Source of the DNA: Macrolepiota albuminosa
Taxonomy: Eukaryota > Basidiomycota > Agaricomycetes > Agaricales > Agaricaceae
Direction: 5' to 3'
Length of the DNA: 64,000 bases
Assembly (NCBI GenBank): GCA_027475525.1
Contig: JAMWFC010000067.1
Span: forward strand, 1 to 64,000
Part shown: positions 47,566-61,027 of the stretch, one piece after another
How positions within the stretch are numbered: position 1 is the stretch's first letter
Layout of the letters: each line of letters begins with the position of its first letter
Translations under genes and position numbers: made by a program
The notes under the pieces: model-generated
Database searches by the model: none
Told to the model about the DNA's origin: nothing
What the model saw: only the letters and a program-made list of their open reading frames with translations

Positions 47566-49071
47566 TCATGTAATAGCACACGATCTGTCAGGGTTTGTTA
47601 CTCGGAGGGTCATTTCCTTACTCAACCCCATGTAGTTAGCGGGATCGCACCACGATTCCAGTTCATTCCTTGTTACGCCAGTATTCAAGACAACCTCGTT
47701 CTCGGAGAGAAGATCCACCAACGGCACCACGATTCCAGTTCATTCCTTGTTACGCCAGTATTCAAGACAACCTCGTTCTCGGAGAGAAGATCCACCAACG
47801 ACCGATCTTCTTGGGCTGCCCTGTGACAGAGGTCGTAGATGAGATCGTGAGCGACCTGCCTACCAATCAATTTTCCCAGCTGCATCATTACTGCTTCGCT
47901 TGTAATCGCTCCTTTCGTTTTATCCAGGTTTTTTCTCATTGCTTCAGGGTGAACCTCAAGTCCATCCAGAATCTCTTGGGTGTGCGTCAAGATCGCATGG
48001 GTCATTGTGCATATCTGGGGCAGGACGATCCACTCAATTTCCCAAGGTCCAGTACTTCGTTCGTGGTCCTCGACCATTGCGTCGAACAGGGCAGCACTCA
48101 ACTGCTTCACCGTACTGCTCATTGCTGTGATATATACGCTCGATATTGGGTTCCTTTTCTGGGGCATCGTGCTACTCGATCCACGATGGGCATAATATGG
48201 TTCAGAAACTTCTCAACTTCTGTTTGCATAAGCAGTTTTACATCGAACGCAAACTTGGCACACGTTCCAGCTACCATCGCGAAGAAGGAACCAATTTCCG
48301 TAATTCGGTCCCGTTCTGTATGCCATGCAATTTCTGGAACGTTTAAACCCAGTTCTTTGGCGAGTTCCTCCTGAACTTGTAATGCAACACCTGAATCTGA
48401 AATGGTAGCGAGCGTCCCAGCTGCCCCTCCAAATTCTACAACTAGCAGGCGCGGAAGGATCTCTGAAAGTCTAGTTGCGTGGCGTTCAAAAGTGGCGAGT
48501 AAACGTGCCAGTTTGAAACCGAAGGAAATAGGCACGGCCTGCTGCAAATTAGACCTGGCTGCCATCGGAGTAGATGCGTGTGTACGCGCAAGTTTTCGAA
48601 GGATGCAAGTTATGTTCTCGAATGACTTAGAGACCAGATCACACGTGTCACGCAGTTGGAGGACCGTCGCAGTGTCTGTTACATCCTGATAATATGTTAC
48701 GGCATAGTAACTTCTCTATCATATGTACAATTGCGTACTTGTGTGGTGGCTCCCCAATGAGCCCACTCTCCCAGACCAGGTTCGATTTCATTCACTAATC
48801 GCACAAGCTGCTTCACGACTGGCAACACGGGATATCCGATTTTACGGGTTTCCGTTTTCAGCTCCTCCATGTCAATCAAGTCGACATCACATTTTTCCGC
48901 AATTGCACTAGCTGCCGTGCGTGGAATGATCCCTAGACGTGCTTGGACCGTGGCAAGAGCGGATTCAAATCGGAGATAGTATGACGTGCGAGACTTGTCT
49001 GACCAGATGGCTGATGACGAGGACGAGGAGAAGATGTCTTGAAACACGGAAGAGTCTGTTACTGTGGACAT
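47566..49071 (-). CDS. 3-carboxy-cis,cis-muconate cycloisomerase / adenylosuccinate lyase-like enzyme (frame broken twice)
   Basis: A member of the fumarase/aspartase superfamily. The ATG at 49069-49071 begins MSTVTDSSVFQDIF; then FESALATVQARLGIIPRTAA, EWAHWGATTQDVTDTATV, MAARSNLQQAVPISFGFKLA and VVEFGGAAGTLATISDSG. These are closest to the PcaB-type cycloisomerases of the beta-ketoadipate route. The superfamily signature GSSSTMPQKRNP is at about 48140-48175. Two faults break the frame. First, near 48209-48216 the frame before the signature (LLMQTEVEKF) does not continue into EPYYAHRGSSSTMPQK; a missing single base would explain it. Second, the 77-bp duplication at 47647-47800 shifts the frame about 50 codons before the stop. 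With one copy, the frame would reach a stop at 47566-47568. Substrate is not certain. Confidence 0.8.
47647..47800. repeat. Perfect 77-bp tandem duplication inside the lyase gene
   Basis: Units 47647-47723 and 47724-47800 are identical. The shift of 77 bp (2 mod 3) throws the C-terminal frame of the lyase into an early stop. Confidence 0.95.
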
Positions 49072-49761
49072 AGACCAGAATAAGCAAGGGTCGCACTGCC
49101 GCTTGTGGGAAGTCGAAGCAGAAAATGAAGCAAACGGAATTGTGTGAGAGTTGATATAGATCTAGACTAATATTATAATGACGTTACCTTTTCTTTCAAC
49201 TTGCCTCTTTTAGGTGGAGACATGAGCGCCTCCAAATGCATTGCCATATTCAGTTAACGTTTATTCCAGGCAAATTTCCAGAATCCACGAGGATGCTGCC
49301 CCTCACGATGTAGAACAAAAGCACACACAGTTAACGTTTATTCCAGGCAAATTTCCAGAATCCACGAGGATGCTGCCCCTCACGATGTAGAACAAAAGCA
49401 CACACTCAGAGCTATCTCAAATACGCATTTGACGGTGATCTATGCCTCGCAGAGTCCTGCGGCTAATCTCACTGCACTCGTTGAATCCTTCGATGCCTCG
49501 AGTTGTTTTTATGGACAGTAAAGTAATAGACGAGAAAGCAGAGAAAGGTCGATAAACTAGCTAAAGAAGACAATTCGGGGTGAATGTGGTAAAGTATCTG
49601 AGTGGAAGGTTGTATCACATAAGAATATCCGCGTCATAATTCAATGACAGAAAACCGAAAAATGAGGAGCTAGGCGATTCCAAAACGAATTAGAGAGAAA
49701 TGCGACAGCTCACCCCCTTGTTGCACATCGCCAATGAGGACTGCGTTATCAACAGCAAGGA
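49072..49761. other. Intergenic region between the lyase and calcineurin A genes
   Basis: Contains the lyase promoter, the 77-bp duplication at 49251-49404 and the 3' flank of the calcineurin gene. No additional gene. Confidence 0.55.
49251..49404. repeat. Perfect 77-bp tandem duplication (intergenic)
   Basis: Units 49251-49327 and 49328-49404 are identical. Confidence 0.95.
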
Positions 49762-52590
<2,829 letters not shown>

Positions 52591-53235
52591 ACTCGTATTG
52601 GGAGACGGAGTTGTCGACGAGTAGAAAGGGACGATGGGCGATAAAAGAGGAAGACAAGGAGAAGCGCTTGCAATTGTCTGTCGCAAAACGTGACAACTGA
52701 GATGATCAAAATCGTCAATCCGCTTAAGCGCGCTTGTTTTTATCAGGCGTGGACCCGCGCAGCACGAGATCTAGTAAGTAATTACAGAATTAAAAAAAAG
52801 ATGTGATGTCAACACTATTTCTGTCGTTGCTCCCCGTTCTCGGTTTGGGAGTCAGTAATTACAGAATTAAAAAAAAGATGTGATGTCAACACTATTTCTG
52901 TCGTTGCTCCCCGTTCTCGGTTTGGGAGTCGCAGCATTGAATAGGAAGTGTGGGATGCACATTGGTGTTGCATATTCAAAGCACAGGCTATACTGGTCAA
53001 GCTTTCAAGACTCGATTTATGCCATGTACTTTGCCCATTTTTCTTATATCAATACGAAAGATGTGCTTCGAGTTGTGAACATACCCACACTGCAATAGCT
53101 GTCGTGAATCATGTACGTTGTCATAGTCAGCTTTATTCAGAAGCGGAAGGCAAACTCTGGCGAAGTGGGAATTCTAGAGCACTGACCAATCTGAAAAACT
53201 CAATGTAAATGGTAGATATACATATTATTTTGCGG
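52591..53235. other. Intergenic region between calcineurin A and UNC-50 genes
   Basis: Holds the calcineurin A promoter and the 77-bp duplication at 52777-52930. No other feature. Confidence 0.55.
52777..52930. repeat. Perfect 77-bp tandem duplication (intergenic)
   Basis: Units 52777-52853 and 52854-52930 are identical. Confidence 0.95.
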
Positions 53236-54442
53236 CTATGAGCCAAAGTATACACCGAGCACGCCTTTCGCGACATTAAAGCCGAGAAGAGATATTATGT
53301 AGGCGGTAAACAATGGAAGGAGAGGAGACAAAAGCAGCTCTGAGCGAATGAGGAACGGTAAAGCTGCAATTTGTGTCAGGCAAAGGACAGGCAGTGTCCT
53401 AAACACAAGTAAAGCATACCATTTAGACCAAGATAAACTCCATATGTATACTGAGCGAATCTGCAAGCCAGATACACATCAGTGACGATGTTATTACGAG
53501 ACAGAAATGGACGGAGACATACGCAGCCAGATAGAGAGTATTTCCGACCCAAAGGCAGACCCAATTGTCCTTGAATATTATGGGAAGCAGGAAGAGCTGC
53601 GCAAGATAAAGAGCAAGGTATAAAGGAAAGAATGCATTTGTGTGAACATCAAACGCATAGCCCCACTCAACCTGGGAATCGGCGGGCGACGTATGTGATG
53701 GCGGAGAGAGTAACATACGATTCGAAACGAACCTAAGGTGCTTGTTAATTCCCAAAACACGTCTTGAAGGATTATGAATGACCATATAACGGTGGCAATA
53801 ACGAAACCGGACAAGAGATAATCTCGCAGTATCATAAGAAGGGCAAGCTTGAGGGTGTCAAAGATGCCATATGAATACACAATCGACCATGCAACAGCAG
53901 CGACTTCCAACGTATCTCAGCAAGCAATTTTAGGGCTCGGGGAAACTGGCGCACCACAAAGACATGCAGATAGCAAGACAAGAATAGCGGGGTCGTCTCG
54001 TGCCCACGTATTTTTGGTTTCTAGATCGACGTCAAGTCATACATAGGTATGAGAACGGGCGACAAACGTTTATGGAAATAGACATTTCGATAACTATGTT
54101 CATGGTCAATTTATACTCGCATGTGCGGCCAAATGAAGCTCACACTCACACTCTCCGAGGTGCTAGGCAAAGATATGTGAGTTGCCACGCTGCAAGCATG
54201 TGCGGCCAAATGAAGCTCACACTCACACTCTCCGAGGTGCTAGGCAAAGATATGTGAGTTGCCACGCTGCAAGTTCAAAATCCTGCATAATTCTTGAGAC
54301 ACAGGTAATATAGGTAAGATATAGTACACACCATCTGATGAAAGCGATGTAGCCGCCTGAAGATGGCAGGAATGCGCTGGGTCAAGCTACCAGAGTTGCG
54401 GTGCATGTTTCCATCCTCAGAGACACTCGTCGGGAGAATCAT
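53236..54442 (-). CDS. UNC-50/GMH1 family Golgi membrane protein
   Basis: A multi-pass inner-nuclear/Golgi membrane protein linked in other eukaryotes to receptor trafficking and Arf-GEF function. The ATG at 54440-54442 gives MILPTSVSEDGNMHRNSGSL. The next exons read DFELAAWQLTYLCLAPRR, then TKNTWARDDPAILVLLSACL, matching the conserved UNC-50 N-terminal block. Further on are AAVAWSIVYSYGIFDTLKLA, VEWGYAFDVHTNAFFPLYLA (the family's best-conserved motif) and DNWVCLWVGNTLYLAAYV. The protein ends ISLLGFNVAKGVLGVYFGS. Five or more membrane helices are evident. The duplication at 54119-54272 doubles the exon carrying ELAAWQLTYLCLAPRR and its donor, so the assembled gene is damaged there. Confidence 0.9.
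54119..54272. repeat. Perfect 77-bp tandem duplication in an UNC-50 exon
   Basis: Units 54119-54195 and 54196-54272 are identical. Confidence 0.95.
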
Positions 54443-54676
54443 CGTATTATAAGCAAGCCTCTGGCGTAGAAAAAAAGCCAGCTTAATGAATCAGTTGAGA
54501 AAGTTTAGAGAATACGCGACCGACAGTGTACAGCACGTCAAGCACGCCAGTCACGGTCGATTGGAACAGTTTATTTTTAAGCGGAGCTCAAACCAAAACA
54601 ACATCAAACTTCCCACAGTCTCCGTCACTGTCCTTTGTACTATCTCTCTTCTTTTCTTTTACCCAACACGACCACG

Positions 54677-57600
54677 ATGGAGGACGAGAACGATGTTCTA
54701 GACTGGGGCGCAGAAGAAGAGGAAAGCAAAAATCAGGACGCTGGTAAAAATGGTTATGCCCGCTCAGCTGCCGGTGACAACGATGATGCTGAAGACGCAG
54801 TTTCACTTGGTGACGAAGAGGAATCACAGGAATTCTATCTGTATCAGCAGGAAGAGCAGAAGGAACTGAAGACGCAGTTTCACTTGGTGACGAAGAGGAA
54901 TCACAGGAATTCTATCTGTATCAGCAGGAAGAGCAGAAGGAACCGCTGTGGAAATGGAAAACAGCGAAGTCAATGTCGCGCCACGTTCCATAGGCGCCGA
55001 CGATGCAGCTTCAACCGCGACTCCCAGCGGGCTTCAGCCAGAAGATTCATCAACAAGCTCACAGTCTTCACAGTTACCGATGCAGCTTCAACCGCGACTC
55101 CCAGCGGGCTTCAGCCAGAAGATTCATCAACAAGCTCACAGTCTTCACAGTTACCTCCTCGAAAACAGGAACGCCTCGCAGAAACAGCAGCACTGGCCGC
55201 CGTTCTCCGCAGCCTACTTTGGCTCCAAGGATAACTCATGCTCTCCCTCCAAAACCAGTTGTGGCGAATGTGCCTTTCCTGCCCCCTTCCCACCCTTCTA
55301 TCGTTGAGGCAACAGCAATGTCAGCACCAACACGGACGTCAGGTCGTAGTGAGTCTCAACACAGCAAGGTTCATGGAACTTCGACATCGACCGTATCTAC
55401 TACAGGTAATGGAAAAGGTCTTGCTTCAGAGAATGAGCTTCCACCTCTACCTCGTGGTTGGGAAACTCGTGAAGCGCGAAGCGGATCAGGAGGAACCTAC
55501 TATTACAACGTGCGGACCCATGAATCCACCTGGACTCGTCCCGTGAGCAACTCTTCTTCCTCTTCACCTAGTAGGCACCTCCGTGGCGACAGCGCTCGTC
55601 GTCGTCGCGGTAGTGACTCGTTCTTGGGAGCCAAGTCTTCGAGTCCACGACGATCTGATAACTCCCATTCTCAGTCTCAGGAACCCACTCGACACTCTAG
55701 GCGCACACAGCCACTTGATCATAACCATGTTACAGATTCGCAAATAATCGCTCCCACAAATGTAACCACGATGTCTTATAGTGACCGTCATTATCGTCCA
55801 GGAATTGAACCAGATAACGCAAATTCTAGTGGTAATACTAATGACAGACCCCATCGAAATCGCCAAGACGTGAATCCACGTTTTAACTCACGATCAGGTC
55901 AAGCATTTACGCCATCTCCTGAAGCCTCACCGCGTGCTCGTGAGCGCCCCAGATCTCTCTCCCCGTTGCCCATGTCTTCACAGGTTGCTTCTCGTGGTCG
56001 AGACTCTAAGCCTACTCGTCCCCCGCGTACTGCACGTGGTGGCCGGAATGGCAATACTGATGCAGATTCCTCGATATATAGAGACCGTGATCCATTATTA
56101 GGCTCATATCTGGTTCGAGACAGCTGGGATCAAAGTAACGCCTACCAAGAGTCTCGTCGTCACTCGCGCAACTATCATGAGACACCTTATGACACGTCTT
56201 TCAACGACAACAGACCGCCTATGTTACCGCGAAACGGAACAGCAAGGGGTCGCCGTGAAAGAGATCAGCCGATGCGTGAAGAGAGCCAAAACATGCCCGA
56301 TTCTAGTACGTTGTCCGCCTCATCCCATACCTCCTCTATCCCCCCTCCGTATGCGGGCACGGCCACGGTGGCATTAGTATTCCGCGGGCGGGGCGAGTCG
56401 ATGTTTTTTCTGCCCAGGCTTGTCTTGCCAGGCCTGATTGAGGCAGCTCACCGTGTGCCGTTGCTCTTGTTCTCCGTTCCATATTCCTCGGCCTCTCTCC
56501 TCTCCTACTCTGTCGACTTCAAGGACGCTCATTACGGATCATTTTTTTCTTTCCTCCCCCTTTCCACCTTTATCGCATGTTGTATCGAAAACCATGTTTT
56601 TTCCCCCTAAACTTTCCCACCTATTTTTTTTGAATCTCTATAGGGAACAGATCGCTGCCTCCAGGCAAGCATGACACACACATGCGCCACGATGAATCAC
56701 AAGATGCCCAACGTTGGCCTTTGCCACAGTTGCGTGGACACGAAGGTCACCAAACGACATCCAATACGATGAATCACAAGATGCCCAACGTTGGCCTTTG
56801 CCACAGTTGCGTGGACACGAAGGTCACCAAACGACATCCAATTAGTTGCGCCGCCTCCATTATCGCTACACCCACCCCCGCAACGCAAACGCGACCGGCC
56901 ATCACGATTTGGACAGCAGCCTAATACAACGATCTCAAAACCTGGAATACCGTCTGCCCGGCTTCCAACACTCGAGCTGCAAAGTTATCCGCATCGGCCC
57001 ATGGAAGAGGACGATCCCTTTGTGCCTGACGACATTAGGTCTCCACCTCCGTACGAACTTCAGCAAAGACGTGAAGGCCTAGATGAGAAATCGTCCTTGT
57101 TTGAAGCGTCCGTACAAGCCATAGAGAATGGTCCATATCGCCAGGTCAGGCACTTAGAACGGACAGATGGACCTGATGATATGGAAAATGCATCTCCATC
57201 TGAGCAACGTACGTACCATTCCAAACCCCTCTTCCATCTACTTGACCGACGTCTTGCCTGCTTTTCCTTTCATTTTCTTTGGAAACGTCTCTCTCTTGAC
57301 CTTTGTGGCTTGGTCGGTCGTCATCGTACCTAGGTCGCGCTCGGCCGCCGTTGCCACCCCAGGCTACTCAGTTCGAAGTATCAAATCGACCACGTGATCG
57401 TCATGGTCGGCCTCCTCCAGATGGTGCTTCATTTTCTCGTATCAACGACCAGGATGGGCAACCATCCGTGGCATTGCACGATGCCCAGGGACCGGAACAT
57501 GGTAATGTATCGTTTGGTTCTCGTTCTCGACCCTACGGACACGGTCGAAACCTCGAAGACAACTATGATCGTGAAGATTCAGAATCTGCTTTTCGGCGAC

Positions 57601-59614
57601 CAAGGAATGCCGATATGGCGCAATTTAATTCGGATCCACAAGAGGGCCTCAGGAAAGATCTGGACTATAATCTCCAAATGAGGCGTTTTCCCAAGGCTGC
57701 TCAGGAAGAGAAGGTAGAGGGGATGATGGTTCGTGAAGAGAACATGGCTCGTGAGCCAACGTATACAGGGACTGAGATGGATCCCTCCTTGGACATTCGA
57801 AGGCCTGAGAATGAGGATAAATCCGTTGGATCTGGATATCCTTCAGGCCAGACGTATGCTCCACGCGGGCCACGAGCGATGCATTCTTCGGTGGACCAGG
57901 ATGAGGATAGATCACCCATCCCCCAATCAGTCTTTGGCCCTGGTACACGTGGGGGGAACCTGGAGCGGTCACCACCGCCACACCTTGGAAACCGTGGAAG
58001 GGAGAATGGTGGATGGCGGGAAGAACGCGGTGGTCATATGTTCGAGAGAGGTGTAAGTGCTGGAGGTCGTGAACTTGCTTGTCGTCGTCTTGACTTATCT
58101 CTAGGGACGTCGTGGTCGATTCAACGATTATTCTCGCCCACCTCCGTCCTCCGCTTCTGGACCGAACAGCGTACCCATTGGAAATCACAGGAAGCAACTT
58201 GTTGGCAATGGAGGTCCATCTGGACTATCTGCGCGTATGCAAAGCGGTCTTTCTGCATCTGAATTGGCCGAGACCAATCAACGACAGGCCAGAGATGGCG
58301 GTGCCATGAGAGGCGGTGCTGGTGCTTCGTCTCATCCAAATAGAGGACTGCAGTATGACAGAGTGTGTCTCTTCTTCGCCTTCGTCTAATTTCCAATATG
58401 AACAAACTTGTGCTAGGGTTACGGTATCGATCACGCAGATAGATTTCGATCTGGGAAGTTTGAGAATGATGGGCCACTTCCGCGTCGAAGGGACAGCAGT
58501 CGTCCTGTGCGTAGTCGTGTCAACGGAACTATGACGTCGCTGACTGGTTTTGTAGGCTTTTGAAGGGGAACCATTCAGTGTCGATACCGGCGTGCCCCAA
58601 GGGGACCACTTCTCGACCAGTCCTCGCGTATGTTTTTTAGTATTTATAAAAGTACCATAACTGATAGGTGTCAAGGATGCTCTCCACGAGCCGGCACCTC
58701 CAGACCCTGCGAGGTTGGCTAGGACATGGACTCCTCGAGGTGAAGCTCCTCCTGAAGTTTTTATGGGAAATGCTGGAGCAAATATCAATGATCGACATGT
58801 GGCCGCACCATCAAAGGCATTGCCTCACCTGTCGCCGCTTGTGGATACGGGAAGACCTTATAATCGTGATCGACCAGGAAGTTCACGAGGTCGACTTCCT
58901 CCGCCTGATGGACGATCCCACCAGGCAGACCGATTTTCTCGACAATCGAACGAGTCTCGCAGAGGCGCTGGCCTAGAAGGCCGGTTAAGTGACCGCTTTG
59001 ACGATACGACCTTATTGCATCAGTCTCGCGCATTCCCGCCAATTACCGACCAATCAAACTACTCAGTCAACGGGAGTGTCCCTGACATCCGTGTCCCTGA
59101 CACAAGAGACGAGTTAAGGAAGTCTCTTCCAGAATTCCGCGACCTGCCTTACGCCAAACGTGTATCGGAAAAGGACACCAAAATACATGAGCGCCATCAA
59201 CAGGAATCTTTCCATTACTCATCCCAGTCTTACGTCCCCCAAGAGTCGGACATGTCACATCGGAATTTCGATGTTGATGCTGTCATGGATGCAACACCAC
59301 AACTACATTCAAAAGTTGACCGTGATGACAATACGGGAAGAAAGCGGCGTTTAGATAACAGACCACAGATGGCACGGCGACCTGGGTCTTTGCTGGAGAG
59401 ACTGGAGATGGGGGACGAGGACAATATTGTAGAAGAAGAGACGTCGTTCTCTCGGTCATTGAGCGATCGGGTTCAGGTGCCTTCAAAGCGGGACAGAGAT
59501 GAGATGGCTAAAGATAGGTTTGGAGCAGACGATGCTTTTGGTTTTGACGATAGAAAACCTGCCGCAAAGAAATTCCGTCGAAGAGGCAAAAATATGAAAA
59601 TGGTACAATCATAG
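54677..59614 (+). CDS. Long WW-domain protein, Arg-rich and largely disordered (frame broken in its first part)
   Basis: The ATG at 54677 begins MEDENDVLDWGAEEEESKNQ, an acidic head. After a scrambled stretch (54789-55160) one frame runs to about 56310. It contains the WW domain: LPPLPRGWETREARSGSG then YYYNVRTHESTWTRP, with both signature Trp residues and the YYYN strand. The rest, over several exons, is rich in Arg, Pro, Asp and Ser. Pieces include PPTRTARGG-like RGG elements, PPLPPQATQFEV, and FRRPRNADMAQF. It ends with a basic tail, AAKKFRRRGKNMKMVQS. WW domains bind Pro-rich ligands, and the composition suggests a nuclear RNA- or splicing-linked scaffold, which is inference only. Three 77-bp duplications (54789, 55001, 56689) fall in coding sequence, and the frame changes at 54940-55160 are not fully explained by them. 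Confidence 0.78.
54789..54942. repeat. Perfect 77-bp tandem duplication in WW gene exon 1
   Basis: Units 54789-54865 and 54866-54942 are identical; the segment encodes EDAVSLGDEEESQEFYLYQQ. Confidence 0.95.
55001..55154. repeat. Perfect 77-bp tandem duplication in the WW gene
   Basis: Units 55001-55077 and 55078-55154 are identical. They lie before the WW domain. Confidence 0.95.
56689..56842. repeat. Perfect 77-bp tandem duplication in the WW gene
   Basis: Units 56689-56765 and 56766-56842 are identical. They lie in the exon that continues into QLVAPPPLSLHPPPQRKRDR. Confidence 0.95.
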
Positions 59615-60117
59615 CTTTAATTCATTGTTTGTATATATTCACACTCTTGCTATCCTCCACATGCCATACAGAGTCTCACGTTTCATTCCCTAAATACATC
59701 TGCATTCACATCTCTTGTATGAGCTATGTTGAAAGGTTTTGTTTGATGAAGTATTGGGTTTTTATTAAAGCTCGCTAGCTTGAATCTCATCGAGGGAGAG
59801 AATCCGGATTAGTATGTGGGATAGGCCACAGTAATGCCTGCATGAGCTTGAAGGTACAATTCTTTATTGTTGACGCCGACTTTGCAAGGGTACTCAATAA
59901 ATGCTTTCCCTGTCGTGGCTTTTCCGATAGTTCAAGTTTTTCGCCTGTGCAGATAGATTTTCTAACTGAAAGTGCGCCGAATTCAGACATGGAAGGCCAG
60001 GTGGATGGACTTCTTAAAGCATCGAATGGTGACTGCAGAGTAGCTGTCCGAGCAGGGATCCAAACTGACGGTTGATTGGGGTCTGACAAGACTAATGGGT
60101 GACCGAGACAAAAAAAA
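59615..60117. other. 3' flank of the WW gene, no further gene recognised
   Basis: The minus frame at 60089-59787 reads plausibly but starts with TTG and shows no known domain. The rest is AT-rich. Confidence 0.4.
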
Positions 60118-60198
60118 TGACCACCGCAGGGGTCGAACCTGCAATCTCCTGATCACGTCAGATCGTAGTCAGACGCGATGCCATTTCGCCAGGCGGCC
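60118..60198 (-). tRNA. tRNA-Arg (anticodon ACG) with a 9-nt intron, copy A
   Basis: On the minus strand the acceptor arms GGCCGCC and GGTGGTC pair with two wobbles. The D-arm is GCG-AAATGGCAT-CGC. The anticodon stem TCTGA/TCAGG encloses CTACGA, a 9-nt intron (TCTGACGTG) and A, giving anticodon ACG. The T-arm GCAGG-TTCGACC-CCTGC is canonical. A run of seven T follows directly. Confidence 0.92.
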
Positions 60199-60584
60199 TT
60201 GGATGTGTTGTCTACAAGCCATATGACCATTTGTCTGGTCCAACAATGTAGTTTTAACGTCGCGCTGATCAGCAGATCAGGGAGTGCCAGCTGAGAGTGT
60301 GATGTTGATGGCTGAGTAATTGCCAGAAGATGGCCAGGTCATGCAGTGATGCGTGTGATGGCAGGGGTGCTACATAAGTCAAGGGAGTGATGTGCATGAT
60401 GGCAGGGGTGATCCAGAATGCCAAACAGGGCACTGATGTGTGTGATGGTGGAGGTGACACAACTGATGATAGAGGTTGATCTGCATGATAGAGGCTGATG
60501 CACATGATGGTGGGGATGATGCATAAATTCAGGGAGAATGACACGTGCATCAAAATAACTTCTCGCCGACGAGGAAGACAAAAA
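60199..60584. other. Spacer between the two tRNA-Arg genes
   Basis: No gene. Mostly the degenerate TGATG-type repeat described separately. Confidence 0.6.
60300..60524. repeat. Degenerate TGATG-type minisatellite
   Basis: Irregular repetition of TGATG, GTGATGGCAGGGGTG and similar units between the two tRNA-Arg genes. Examples lie near 60347-60375, 60388-60412 and 60435-60520. Units vary in length and sequence, so it is an old, decayed array. Confidence 0.6.
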
Positions 60585-60665
60585 TGACCACCGCAGGGGT
60601 CGAACCTGCAATCTCCTGATCACGTCAGATCGTAGTCAGACGCGATGCCATTTCGCCAGGCGGCC
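60585..60665 (-). tRNA. tRNA-Arg (anticodon ACG) with a 9-nt intron, copy B
   Basis: The 81-nt sequence is identical to copy A, including the intron. A TTTTT terminator follows at 60580-60584. Orientation is the same as copy A; starts are 467 bp apart. Confidence 0.92.
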
Positions 60666-61027
60666 TTGAATGTCATTGCTACAAGCCATCCCATATCGCG
60701 ATACGCCTGAAATGAAAAGGCAACCACAAGGACAACCTTAAAAGGCCTCCGAGATCTACCTCCCTAATAGTTTTCATCGGAAGACAAACAGTCAGTGTTA
60801 AAGCTCCTGTGTTTAGTTCCAAGTCTCTGCTACTTCCTAAACGCCAGATATACACTTCAACTAACTACTGAGATATGTCACAGATACATTTGGTAGACGT
60901 AAATAATAGGAGTGTGAGGTATACACAACGAATAAATCAAGAAAGAAAAAAAAAGTCAAACGATAGCTGTTAAAAAAGCACCGCGAAAAAACTGTCAAAC
61001 AAAAAAAAGAAAAAGATAAAATTCCCT
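60666..61027. other. Intergenic region upstream of tRNA-Arg copy B and 3' of the SREBP gene
   Basis: Nothing recognised except A-rich tracts at about 60940-61015. Confidence 0.5.

Noticed and set aside
48170..48220. Short intron in the lyase gene (GTTGAG to AGTAG)
   Set aside because: It would remove the conserved SSSTM part of the signature and leave MPQK out of frame; a single-base error fits better.
59787..60089. 100-codon minus-strand frame next to tRNA-Arg copy A
   Set aside because: TTG start, no domain, and it lies in the 3' flank of the WW gene.
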